Positions 8,923-16,950 of a stretch of 64,000 nt of DNA are shown here, piece by piece. The stretch spans positions 1,156,001 to 1,220,000 of the forward strand of contig NZ_CP020028.1 of assembly GCF_002240415.1 (NCBI RefSeq), written 5' to 3'. The DNA comes from Paenibacillus kribbensis (lineage in GTDB: Bacteria; Bacillota; Bacilli; Paenibacillales; Paenibacillaceae). A program made the position numbers and the translations under genes. The notes beneath the pieces were generated by a model. That model saw nothing but the letters and a program-made list of their open reading frames with translations, had not been told where the DNA came from and ran no database searches. Positions within the stretch are counted from its first letter, which is position 1, and the number at the start of each line of letters is the position of its first letter.

Positions 8923-9168
8923 ATGAAAACAGATGTATACCATGTAGTACCCTTGCTGGAAAAGGTATTAAAACTGGCTCCGGGCGAGCTTGAACAGTTG
9001 GCTCCTGATCAGGACCTGCGAACCTTGGGGCTGAATTCTCTATCTGCTGTTGAATTGATTGTGGAGCTGGAAAATGAGCTTGATATTACGATGGAGGACG
9101 ACGATCTGGTGCTGGAGCATCTATCTACACTGCAAGGCATTGAACGTCTGCTGGGCAAATATGCATAA
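8923..9168 (+). CDS. Acyl carrier protein 2 of the biosynthetic cluster
   Basis: An 81-residue carrier protein starting at ATG 8923 after GGGAGGAA. The attachment motif is GLNSLSAVEL (Ser39), with Asn in place of the usual Asp before the serine, then ELENELDITMEDDDL. The stop overlaps or lies near the start of the BtrH-like gene, so the two are probably coupled. It is clearly a different carrier from ACP1, implying two loading events or two pools. Confidence 0.88.
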   Translation: MKTDVYHVVPLLEKVLKLAPGELEQLAPDQDLRTLGLNSLSAVELIVELENELDITMEDDDLVLEHLSTLQGIERLLGKYA

Positions 9169-9205
9169 GGGCGCGGAGAAGACCAGACCTGTGCAGGAAT
9201 CTGGC

Positions 9206-10291
9206 ATGGATAGTCGTCATGATTCCATTGTTGATCACGCTGTTGAAGAAGTAGCCAACGCTCTTCCGGGGAAACATTGTGTATATTCATCTCTGCGCAC
9301 GTCATTGCGACGCTATGGGGTGAACATGGCAGAATCCGAGCTGTTCATGCTGTGTGGAAGCATGTGCGCGGAGTATAGCGGAGATTTGAAGCGCTTCGGA
9401 CCTGAGAAATATCCGGAACAGCTGCAAGAAATGGCAGCCAGCGGCGGACCTGTGATTCAGGTGGAGCCGTGGATCGCTGGCGTAAGCGATGAAACCGACC
9501 TGCTGCGAGTGCTCACGTCAGGCTACGGTACGATGCTGCATACGTCAAGCACGGCCTTAACTTATCACGATGTGTATGTGAAAAATTACCCAAGGGGTCA
9601 TGTGATTGAGCTGTGCGGATTGGATCTGGGGGAGCGGACGGCACAGGTAAATGATAGCTTCCTGCTGGATTCCTCGGGACAGGCTATGACTTATGTGGGA
9701 CCGGCCCGTCTCGATGATTTGATGCAGGGGATTATTGAATATGCATGGCTGGTGGAGCAGCCTGTCCGGCTTTCGCCAGGCGAGCTGCATGCTGCGTGTG
9801 CATACCATATTCGTCAGTATGTGACCGGGCACGAAGCGGTCTGGAGAGGCGTGTCTACACCAGATGAGTCGGCAAATCAGACTGGAAAGGCTGCAACAGG
9901 CAAGCAGGTCAAGCGGGGGGATGCGGGGTACCGGGCATTTGTCGACGATTTCCGCTTGTTGGCAGATATGGAGGATCAGGATTTTCGGACGTACTGCCAT
10001 GAAATCTATTACAATCTGCGATTGGGCAGTGCCCTTCATCTGACGGATTACACCGCTGATTATTGCCTACGGCATCAAGCTACGCTGGGATCGCAGGCAC
10101 AGCATGTGATTGAATTGGCCCAATCGTTGTACGCAGATTGGCACAAGCTCAATCTGTATATTTACAAAACAGGCCTCCAGCTGCGCAAGCAGCGGATACC
10201 TGAGATTAGGGAACGCGCTCTGAGCCTGATTGAAAGACAGCGGTATATGCTGGAGAATTTAATGGTTTTAACGGAGCAGGCAGCCGATTAG
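9206..10291 (+). CDS. BtrH-like acyltransferase (C39-fold N-terminal domain)
   Basis: A protein of about 361 residues. The N-terminal half fits the butirosin BtrH_N family, which has a papain/C39-like fold: candidate nucleophile Cys25 in KHCVYSSL, His in RGHVIELCG (about residue 131) and Asp in VNDSFLLD (about residue 149). BtrH is known to transfer the carrier-bound gamma-glutamyl-aminobutyryl group from BtrI to an aminoglycoside amine. The neighbouring carrier genes support the same role here: moving a carrier-bound acyl group to an acceptor. The C-terminal half is helical. Start is uncertain: ATG 9206 has AGGA seven bases before it, while ATG 9161 and GTG 9191 are in frame and would overlap or abut ACP2. 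Confidence 0.75.
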   Translation: MDSRHDSIVDHAVEEVANALPGKHCVYSSLRTSLRRYGVNMAESELFMLCGSMCAEYSGDLKRFGPEKYPEQLQEMAASGGPVIQVEPWIAGVSDETDLLRVLTSGYGTMLHTSSTALTYHDVYVKNYPRGHVIELCGLDLGERTAQVNDSFLLDSSGQAMTYVGPARLDDLMQGIIEYAWLVEQPVRLSPGELHAACAYHIRQYVTGHEAVWRGVSTPDESANQTGKAATGKQVKRGDAGYRAFVDDFRLLADMEDQDFRTYCHEIYYNLRLGSALHLTDYTADYCLRHQATLGSQAQHVIELAQSLYADWHKLNLYIYKTGLQLRKQRIPEIRERALSLIERQRYMLENLMVLTEQAAD

Positions 10292-10384
10292 TTCAGGTTG
10301 AGCGTTCGGCTAAATCGTTTGGGCCAGTCGGATCAGGCACGTTCACCAAGGTGTCACGGACAGAGGAAAGAGGAGGGGAATTCA

Positions 10385-11377
10385 TTGCCGTCCATTACAT
10401 TGAATCAATTGTCGAAAACGTTTACGTACTACAAAAAGGAGCCGGGCGTGCGCAAATCGTTACAAAACCTGTTCAGGCGGGAAAAGCTGACCAAGAAGGC
10501 CGTGCAAAATGTCAGCTTCAGTATTGAGGAAGGGGAAATTGTCGGGTTTCTCGGTCCGAACGGGGCGGGCAAAACAACGACGCTCAAAATGCTGTCCGGT
10601 ATTCTCCATCCCAGTGAGGGGGAAGCATCGGTACTCGGTTTTACCCCGTGGAAGCGACAAAAAGAGTTTAAACGCCAGTTTTCCATCGTGATGGGACAGA
10701 AAAACCAACTCTGGTGGGATTTGCCTGCAAGTGAGTCGTTCGAGCTGAACAAGCTTATTTACGAAATAGATGAAAGACGTTATAAGGAGGCGCTGGACGA
10801 GCTGGTCACCCTGCTAGGTGTGGAGGAGCAGCTTCATGTACAGGTGCGGCGGCTATCTCTAGGCGAGCGTATGAAAATGGAGCTGATCGCCGCGTTGCTG
10901 CATCGTCCACGGGTTATTTTACTGGACGAGCCGACGATCGGACTGGATCTTGTTTCCCAGCGGCGGATTCGTGAGTTTTTCAAAGCCTATAACCGCGCGC
11001 ACCGGACGACCATCCTGCTGACAAGCCATTACATGAAGGATATTGAGGATCTATGCAGCAGATCCATCATTATTAGCGGTGGCCAGTTGGTTTATGACGG
11101 AGATTTGCACAAGGTGAACGAGGTCATCGGTGCTCGAAAACTGCTCAAGGTCCGGCTGGAGACTCCCGTGCCTAACCTGACGCTGGCGGGACTCGGCAAG
11201 CTGCGCTCTGGCTCCGAGCTGGAGGCGGTATTTGAGCTGGATGCAGAAGATACTCTGACCTGGTCCAAAAAGATTTTGGACGCACTGCCTGTCGTTGATT
11301 TTACGATTGAGGATGTCCCGCTGGAAGAGGGGATAGCCAATTTGTACGATGGGGGCAGGCTGGCTGATGCGAACTAA
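10385..11377 (+). CDS. ABC-2 exporter ATP-binding protein
   Basis: A 330-residue ATPase. Walker A is GPNGAGKTT (near residue 57), the signature is LSLGERMKME, Walker B is VILLDEP, followed by the TSHYMKDIEDLC switch region. The TTG start at 10385 follows GAGGAGGGG; the in-frame extension to 10298 lacks a ribosome binding site. It belongs to the DrrA/NodI-like type that pairs with ABC-2 permeases, and the two permease genes follow directly (11-base overlap, then a one-base gap). Role: powering export of the cluster product or its precursor, or self-protection (inference). Confidence 0.92.
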   Translation: MPSITLNQLSKTFTYYKKEPGVRKSLQNLFRREKLTKKAVQNVSFSIEEGEIVGFLGPNGAGKTTTLKMLSGILHPSEGEASVLGFTPWKRQKEFKRQFSIVMGQKNQLWWDLPASESFELNKLIYEIDERRYKEALDELVTLLGVEEQLHVQVRRLSLGERMKMELIAALLHRPRVILLDEPTIGLDLVSQRRIREFFKAYNRAHRTTILLTSHYMKDIEDLCSRSIIISGGQLVYDGDLHKVNEVIGARKLLKVRLETPVPNLTLAGLGKLRSGSELEAVFELDAEDTLTWSKKILDALPVVDFTIEDVPLEEGIANLYDGGRLADAN

Positions 11378-12173
11378 CAAATATGTGAAAGTGCTCCAGC
11401 TTGGCATGCAAAACGAGATGGAATACCGGGCCAATTATTGGCTGCAGATGGCGGGATTTATGCTGCCGATCATGACGCAAATTTTTCTCTGGCTTGCGGT
11501 ATTCGGCTCTTCGGGACAGGCAAGAGTGCTGGGCTATTCTCTGCCGGAAATGCTGGTTTATGTCGTTATGGCGGGCGTGACCGGAAAACTGATTGCCACG
11601 GGCTTTGAATATGAAATTGCTACAGATATCAAGGAAGGCGGATTGGCCAAATTCATGGTGCAGCCTGTGCATTATTTTGCTTACCGTTTTTGCCGATTTA
11701 TCGGTGGCAAAGCGGTACAATCCGCAGTCGTACTGCTGGCGGCTGTTATTTTGCTGCTATGTCTCAGTCTGGACGGACATATCGGCTTCGAGCTGTCGCA
11801 TATTCTGCTTTACATATTGGCGTTGCCGGGAGCGCTTGTGCTCAATTTTGTGGTCTATTACGCGCTGAGCGGCATAGCCTTTTGGGTGACGGAATCGGCG
11901 GGATTATTTTATACGCTGTCGCTTGTCATTTACGTAGCTAGCGGTACCGTGTTCCCGCTGACGATTTTTGGAGATGCTTTGGCCCGTCTGTTCAGCTTGC
12001 TGCCGTTCAGCTACACCGTATTTTTTCCGGTGAACGCGCTAACGGGTAAGCTGACTGTGTTGGAAGCCGCCAAAGGCATTGGCGTACAATGGCTCTGGAT
12101 TGCAGTGCTGGCGGCCGTATCACGCTGGGTGTGGCAAGCCGGGCTCAAACGCTTTGTCTCGGTAGGAGGCTAA
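11367..12173 (+). CDS. ABC-2 type exporter permease 1
   Basis: A 268-residue integral membrane protein with about six hydrophobic segments (for example MLPIMTQIFLWLAVFG and AVVLLAAVILLLCLSL). It is of the ABC-2 class seen in pairs with drug-type exporters. ATG 11367 overlaps the end of the ATPase gene by 11 bases; ATG 11349 is an in-frame alternative. The segment MQNEMEYRANYW near the start is mirrored in the second permease (MSQMEYRINFI), so the two permeases are paralogous and probably form a heterodimer. Confidence 0.88.
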   Translation: MRTNKYVKVLQLGMQNEMEYRANYWLQMAGFMLPIMTQIFLWLAVFGSSGQARVLGYSLPEMLVYVVMAGVTGKLIATGFEYEIATDIKEGGLAKFMVQPVHYFAYRFCRFIGGKAVQSAVVLLAAVILLLCLSLDGHIGFELSHILLYILALPGALVLNFVVYYALSGIAFWVTESAGLFYTLSLVIYVASGTVFPLTIFGDALARLFSLLPFSYTVFFPVNALTGKLTVLEAAKGIGVQWLWIAVLAAVSRWVWQAGLKRFVSVGG

Positions 12174-12174
12174 C

Positions 12175-12987
12175 ATGAAAAATGTTTTCCGAAACGTTGG
12201 GCGTTATTTTAGGCTGTACTGGAAGTTCGTCCAGTTTTCCGTCATGTCGCAGATGGAATACCGCATTAATTTTATTACTGCGTTTCTGGTTGAAACGGCT
12301 TATTTGCTCATCAAGCTGCTGTACGCTTCGGTTCCATACCGGGCCGGGACGGACATTAACGGCTGGACTCCCGATGCGGTGCTGCTATATATCGGCGTAT
12401 TTACGATGATGAGCGGATTTTACAGCGGCTTGTTCTACAGTAATTTTACAAGTCTGCCTGACAAAATCCGGACCGGCTCCCTGGATGTGCTTATCACCAA
12501 GCCGGTGTCGCTGCAATTTATGGTGACCCTGCGTCAATTTGAGCTGGGCTACACCGTGCCGAATGTAGTAGGCGGCGGAATCATGACGGGCATTGGCTGG
12601 GTTCGACTCGGGCTGCCATTTGATTTGGAAACCGTGGGCGGCTTCGCTGTGCTGCTCGGATGCGGGGTGCTTACGGCCTATTCCGTGTTTTTGCTGCCAC
12701 AATTGCTGGCCTTCTGGATTATCCGCACGAATGGCGTAACGGAGCTGTCCAACAGCATTTTCGAGACAAACTATGTGCCGATGGCCGTGTATAGCAACCT
12801 GATTCAGCGTATTGGCTTGTTCGTGCTTCCGGTGTTTGTCATTTGTAACTTTCCACCCATGTTTATTCTCGGCAAAATGGATACCGGTTTGATTGTATGG
12901 GCATTTCTCGCACCTCTCTGGCTGCTGGCGATCATCCGTTTGATATGGCAGTTTGCGCTGCGAGATTATACGAGTGCAAGCCAGTAG
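12175..12987 (+). CDS. ABC-2 type exporter permease 2
   Basis: A 270-residue membrane protein with about six hydrophobic segments, paralogous to the preceding permease. The ATG at 12175 lies one base after the previous stop, with GGAGG inside the previous gene's end. The cytoplasmic SLPDKIRTGSLDVLITKP segment matches the conserved loop of this permease class. Likely partner of permease 1 and the ATPase in one exporter. Confidence 0.88.
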   Translation: MKNVFRNVGRYFRLYWKFVQFSVMSQMEYRINFITAFLVETAYLLIKLLYASVPYRAGTDINGWTPDAVLLYIGVFTMMSGFYSGLFYSNFTSLPDKIRTGSLDVLITKPVSLQFMVTLRQFELGYTVPNVVGGGIMTGIGWVRLGLPFDLETVGGFAVLLGCGVLTAYSVFLLPQLLAFWIIRTNGVTELSNSIFETNYVPMAVYSNLIQRIGLFVLPVFVICNFPPMFILGKMDTGLIVWAFLAPLWLLAIIRLIWQFALRDYTSASQ

Positions 12988-13039
12988 CGTAGGCTAGTCA
13001 TAGTAGGCTAATAACGAAGCAAGAAAGGAAGCGAATGAC

Positions 13040-14584
13040 ATGAATGCGATACCGAGCCAGCGTCATTTGTATATGGGAACGTTCGAAGCGGAGGCATACT
13101 GGCGGGACACCAAGTTGGCTTCCCTGCCCGCTCTGCCTGACCGGGCATCTTCAGCGATTGTAGCAGCGATGGATGAACTACTGTTCAGCTTTTGTCAGCC
13201 GGGAGATGCATTATTGACCCGTTATGCGATTTCGCCCGTGCATCGTCAGTATATCGCAGAGCTGGGCTTTCATCCGGCTGTCAATGAACGGGATTTGACG
13301 AATGGAATGGAGCAAGCTGGCGGCAACGTATCAGCGGCTTCTGTTTTTGAGCTGCTGGGCAGCCGTAAGGCCGATACCGGAGAGGGCTTCCCTCAGCTGG
13401 AGGGCTGTGTGCTCAGCCCGTTTGCGGGCTTGCCATATGTGGAAGAGGCCGCTCAGGCTTGGGGAATCACATTGCACCAGCCGCCGCTGGAGACGATTCG
13501 CAAAGTCAATGCCAAAACCTATTCCTCTGATCTCAAACGCAGTCTCGGCCTGCGCAATCCGGGCCATATCGTGACTTCGTTTGCGGATGTAGCTGAGGCG
13601 GGGCGCAAGCTGCTGCGGGATGGAAGCTTTTTAATCAAGGATGATTTTGGCGTATCGGGCAAAGGAAACCTGCACATTACTTCGACACAAATGCTGGACC
13701 GGATCGTATCGTATTTGCGTGGACAGGAGCGCAAAGGCAAACAGGTGCTATTCATTCTGGAGCCTTTTTTGGAAAAAGAGCAGGATTTTTCATGCCAATT
13801 TTTGATTGGTGATGATGGGAGGGTGGATATCCTATCCGTGCAATGGCTGGCCAACACTCAATTTGCCTATCGGGAATCTTTGTCGCCGGACGAGGCTTTT
13901 ATGGAACGGCTGGAGCGCGAGGGTTATTTTAGCTTAATGCAGGACGTGGGACGGCAGCTGTATCAGGATGGATATTACGGTGATGTTTGCATTGACTCCA
14001 TGACACTCCGTGGCGGAAAGCTGGAGCCGATTATCGAAATTAACGCCCGCAAGTCGATGAGTTTGATCAAGCATCAGCTCGATAATTTTCTCGCCACGAA
14101 AAACATGCGTGGCACGCTGACGAATTATTCACTGTCCCATGACGGCAGTCTGTCTTATGAGGAACTGCTGGAAGGGCTGAAATGTGAAGGACTGCTGTTC
14201 ACAGGAGAACGTGAGGAAGGCATAATGCCGCTGGGCGCCAATACGTTATATGTGAACACAGGTGGACGGGATGGAGAAAACAGGATTGAAGGCCATACAA
14301 GCATATCAAGCACAACAAGCAGCAATGCAACCGTGCGCGAGGGCAGATCATCTGCCAAGCAGGTTCGCGTGAGTGGGATGAGCAGCGGTGATCGCGGATC
14401 AGAAGGGAATGGCATGGCCAAGCCGGACTTAAGTGGTAAAAAAGAAGCTGCCGGAAGCGAACAGACCCGAGGAAAGGGGCGTCTTTATTTGGAACTGGTT
14501 GCTGCGGGGGACGAAGACAAAATGCGTTTGACTACAAAGCTGGAGCGTTTTTTGGCGGAGCATCATTTTACAGTGCTGAATTAA
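13040..14584 (+). CDS. ATP-grasp ligase 2, with low-complexity insert
   Basis: A 514-residue ATP-grasp protein. The ATP loop IKDDFGVSGKGN lies near residue 200 and the metal-binding IIEINARKSMSLIKHQ near residue 335. It is a distant relative of ligase 1, with the same C-terminal ending type (GEREEGIMPLG compared with PERPQGVFVYT). Between about 14250 and 14480 is a Ser/Gly/Arg-rich stretch (SISSTTSSNATVREGRS and following) that looks disordered and is absent from ligase 1. It starts 52 bases after the permease gene with AAAGGAAG upstream. Likely couples an amine or thiol to a carboxylate on or toward a carrier protein (inference). Confidence 0.78.
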   Translation: MNAIPSQRHLYMGTFEAEAYWRDTKLASLPALPDRASSAIVAAMDELLFSFCQPGDALLTRYAISPVHRQYIAELGFHPAVNERDLTNGMEQAGGNVSAASVFELLGSRKADTGEGFPQLEGCVLSPFAGLPYVEEAAQAWGITLHQPPLETIRKVNAKTYSSDLKRSLGLRNPGHIVTSFADVAEAGRKLLRDGSFLIKDDFGVSGKGNLHITSTQMLDRIVSYLRGQERKGKQVLFILEPFLEKEQDFSCQFLIGDDGRVDILSVQWLANTQFAYRESLSPDEAFMERLEREGYFSLMQDVGRQLYQDGYYGDVCIDSMTLRGGKLEPIIEINARKSMSLIKHQLDNFLATKNMRGTLTNYSLSHDGSLSYEELLEGLKCEGLLFTGEREEGIMPLGANTLYVNTGGRDGENRIEGHTSISSTTSSNATVREGRSSAKQVRVSGMSSGDRGSEGNGMAKPDLSGKKEAAGSEQTRGKGRLYLELVAAGDEDKMRLTTKLERFLAEHHFTVLN

Positions 14585-14595
14585 ACGGGAGGCGT

Positions 14596-15762
14596 ATGAG
14601 CATGCGTACAAGTATAGAACAGCAGACGAAGATAACGATTTTGTGTTCCGGTTTCGGACTGGGCTTTTATACCCCTGGCTTGTTGCTGCAAGCGGGTTTT
14701 CGCAGACTTGGCTTCGATACGGCAATTCATGTGTTTGAAAATGTGCTGCCGGAATCGGCCCGTCTCCAGGTCGACAAAAGCCGCAAAGCTTATCACGACA
14801 ATTTTGCCGTAGCCTTAATGTCACAGAAGGTGCCGCAGGATATGCGCAATTCATTGGACCCTGCTGCAATGGAAGTACTGCTGAACCAATGGATGGCAGA
14901 GGATCGGCGGTATTTTATATGCTTATCCGGTCATTGGATGTATGTGCTGGAGGAGTATCGCAAACGAAGAAATCCGGAGTCGGTGCAGGTGGACATCGTG
15001 TATATGGATTCGACACCTTCCCCTTCCTGGAAAAATCTAGCCAAGCATAACCCGCATTTTGCTGATGGTTGTGTAGAAACGACTTTATTTGAAAATGAGA
15101 AGAATAGAGTCAGCCATTATATTGATATTCCGGCTGTTGAGTATGTTTCGTTTGAAGAGCGGCAATCCCGCTTATTCGTACATGGCGGCGGCTGGGGCAT
15201 GGGCACATACCGTGACAAGGTTGGACAGCTGGAAGAGGCGGGCTGGGAGCTGGATTTGCTGTTGTATGATCAGGATCAACCGGATGAACAACGGGACCGT
15301 ATACGCTATTTTCGGATGGACCCGCAGTGGAGAACATGGCAGCGAAATGAAGCTGGAAAGCATACGTTTCCACCTTTCGGAGAGGTAAAACCGGGCGAGG
15401 AGACAGTGTATCGGGTTGGGCCGGATTACCATAGCTTGCTGGACCGAACATGCCATGTCCAAGCCATTGTCAGTAAACCCGGTGGAGGCAGCATGACCGA
15501 TTCTTTCGCTACAGCTACTCCGCTTATTATGCTGGAGCCGTTTGGTGTGCATGAGAAGCATAATGCGGATCTGTGGGAACGTCTGGGACTAGGTATGCGC
15601 TATGAGACGTGGATGGAAACCTATGGCGGCAGTGCTGAGGTATTGGAAAATATGCATCGGAGGATCGTGGAGCTGCGCAGTCAGACGCCGCGCTATGTGG
15701 AGTCGTATGTGAATAGCATTCGAATGCAGGCGAGTACATCGGGAATGGAGAAAGGGTCATGA
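14596..15762 (+). CDS. GT-B-fold glycosyltransferase-like protein
   Basis: A 388-residue protein with the look of a UDP-glycosyltransferase/MurG-type GT-B enzyme. The N-terminal ILCSGFGLGFYTPGLLL resembles a glycine-rich acceptor loop. The C-terminal part has AIVSKPGGGSMTD (about residue 293) and LIMLEPFGVHEKHNA, corresponding to the nucleotide-sugar-binding motif of GT1/GT28 proteins. GGGAGGCG precedes ATG 14596 (MRTS at 14602 is an alternative). Its stop overlaps the next gene's start as ATGA. In the cluster it may attach a sugar to the scaffold. Family placement is by motif only. Confidence 0.6.
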   Translation: MSMRTSIEQQTKITILCSGFGLGFYTPGLLLQAGFRRLGFDTAIHVFENVLPESARLQVDKSRKAYHDNFAVALMSQKVPQDMRNSLDPAAMEVLLNQWMAEDRRYFICLSGHWMYVLEEYRKRRNPESVQVDIVYMDSTPSPSWKNLAKHNPHFADGCVETTLFENEKNRVSHYIDIPAVEYVSFEERQSRLFVHGGGWGMGTYRDKVGQLEEAGWELDLLLYDQDQPDEQRDRIRYFRMDPQWRTWQRNEAGKHTFPPFGEVKPGEETVYRVGPDYHSLLDRTCHVQAIVSKPGGGSMTDSFATATPLIMLEPFGVHEKHNADLWERLGLGMRYETWMETYGGSAEVLENMHRRIVELRSQTPRYVESYVNSIRMQASTSGMEKGS

Positions 15763-16898
15763 ACCTCGCCGCTGCTGCACATGAACCTGCGGTAGGAGAT
15801 ATCCGCTTTGGAATCATCGGCTGTTCTGCCATTGCGCCACGTGCATTGCTGGAGCCGACCCAGCACGTTGCGGGGGCTCGTGTGACCGCGCTCGCGAATC
15901 GTACGGTTGCCAAGGCGGAAGAAATGGCAGAGCGTTTTGGGGTCAGTGTCGTTTATCGGCATGCCGAGGATCTGCTGAAGGACCCGGAGATCGACGCTGT
16001 ATATATTGCACTTAGCAACGACCTGCATGCCGAGTGGATTGGCAAAGCACTGCAGGCTCACAAGCACGTGCTGGTGGAAAAGCCGTTGTGCCTGAATACG
16101 GCGGATCTGATTCCCTTGGCCGCGACTGTTGAGCAGAGCAGTGCTTACCTGCTGGAGGGAGTCATGGTGATGCATCATCCCTGGCAGCGTGAGCTGCGAA
16201 GGATCGTGGAATCTGGTTGCTATGGTCGTTTACGCTCCATAGCAACGAGTCTGTGCATTCCCGCCAGAGACGGGCATGCGAACAATTACAGATCCCGGCC
16301 GGAGCAGGGCGGGGGATGCTTTTGGGATTTGGGCGTGTACTGGCTTCAGCTGCTTCAGGCCGTCGTTGGATTAGAGCAGGCGGAATTCCGCAGCCAATCG
16401 GATTTCGACGGACCCCATGGCTGTGACTGGACATTTCACGCACAGGCCCGTTATCCGGGCGGCTTGGAGGCGTCAGCTCTCTTTTCATTCGAGCGGCCTT
16501 ATCGCTGCGCTCATGTACTGACCTTTGATTCGGCGGTTGTCACCTTGCAGGACTGTTTTCGGGCAAATCTGGGTTTTTATAAAATGACACTCAAGACGGA
16601 AATGACGGAAATAGTACAGGACATCACGCCGAATATAACGGCTACGGCTGTATTGACGGAGGGATCATCGCATCAGTTGGCATCCCATTTTCACTCACAA
16701 TTTCAGCCACAGCCACAATCCAAAATGAAAACTGTTTTCGAGCCTATGAACTATTATGTCAATCAGCTGGAAGCCTTCTGCAGCATCATCCGGGGGGAAG
16801 CGGAGCCGATTCCGTTCCGTGAGGCCGCTGAGCGAGTCAGACTGCTGGCAGCCATTCATGAGGCAGCACGTTCGGGCGAGACGATCTATGCAGTATGA
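15759..16898 (+). CDS. Gfo/Idh/MocA-family oxidoreductase
   Basis: A 379-residue NAD(P)-dependent dehydrogenase. The N-terminal Rossmann fold begins FGIIGCSAIAPRALL, and the family signature EKPLCLN lies near residue 107, followed by GGGCFWDLGVYW, typical of the C-terminal alpha/beta domain with its active-site residues. Such enzymes oxidise or reduce sugar and inositol hydroxyls. It overlaps the glycosyltransferase-like gene by four bases. In this cluster it is the best candidate for making a keto- or amino-sugar acceptor (inference), although no aminotransferase is present in the window. Confidence 0.88.
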   Translation: MNLAAAAHEPAVGDIRFGIIGCSAIAPRALLEPTQHVAGARVTALANRTVAKAEEMAERFGVSVVYRHAEDLLKDPEIDAVYIALSNDLHAEWIGKALQAHKHVLVEKPLCLNTADLIPLAATVEQSSAYLLEGVMVMHHPWQRELRRIVESGCYGRLRSIATSLCIPARDGHANNYRSRPEQGGGCFWDLGVYWLQLLQAVVGLEQAEFRSQSDFDGPHGCDWTFHAQARYPGGLEASALFSFERPYRCAHVLTFDSAVVTLQDCFRANLGFYKMTLKTEMTEIVQDITPNITATAVLTEGSSHQLASHFHSQFQPQPQSKMKTVFEPMNYYVNQLEAFCSIIRGEAEPIPFREAAERVRLLAAIHEAARSGETIYAV

Positions 16899-16950
16899 GT
16901 ATGTGCAACATGCTGAGGATAGAAAAGCGAAAAGAGGGGGATTTCAGCAG

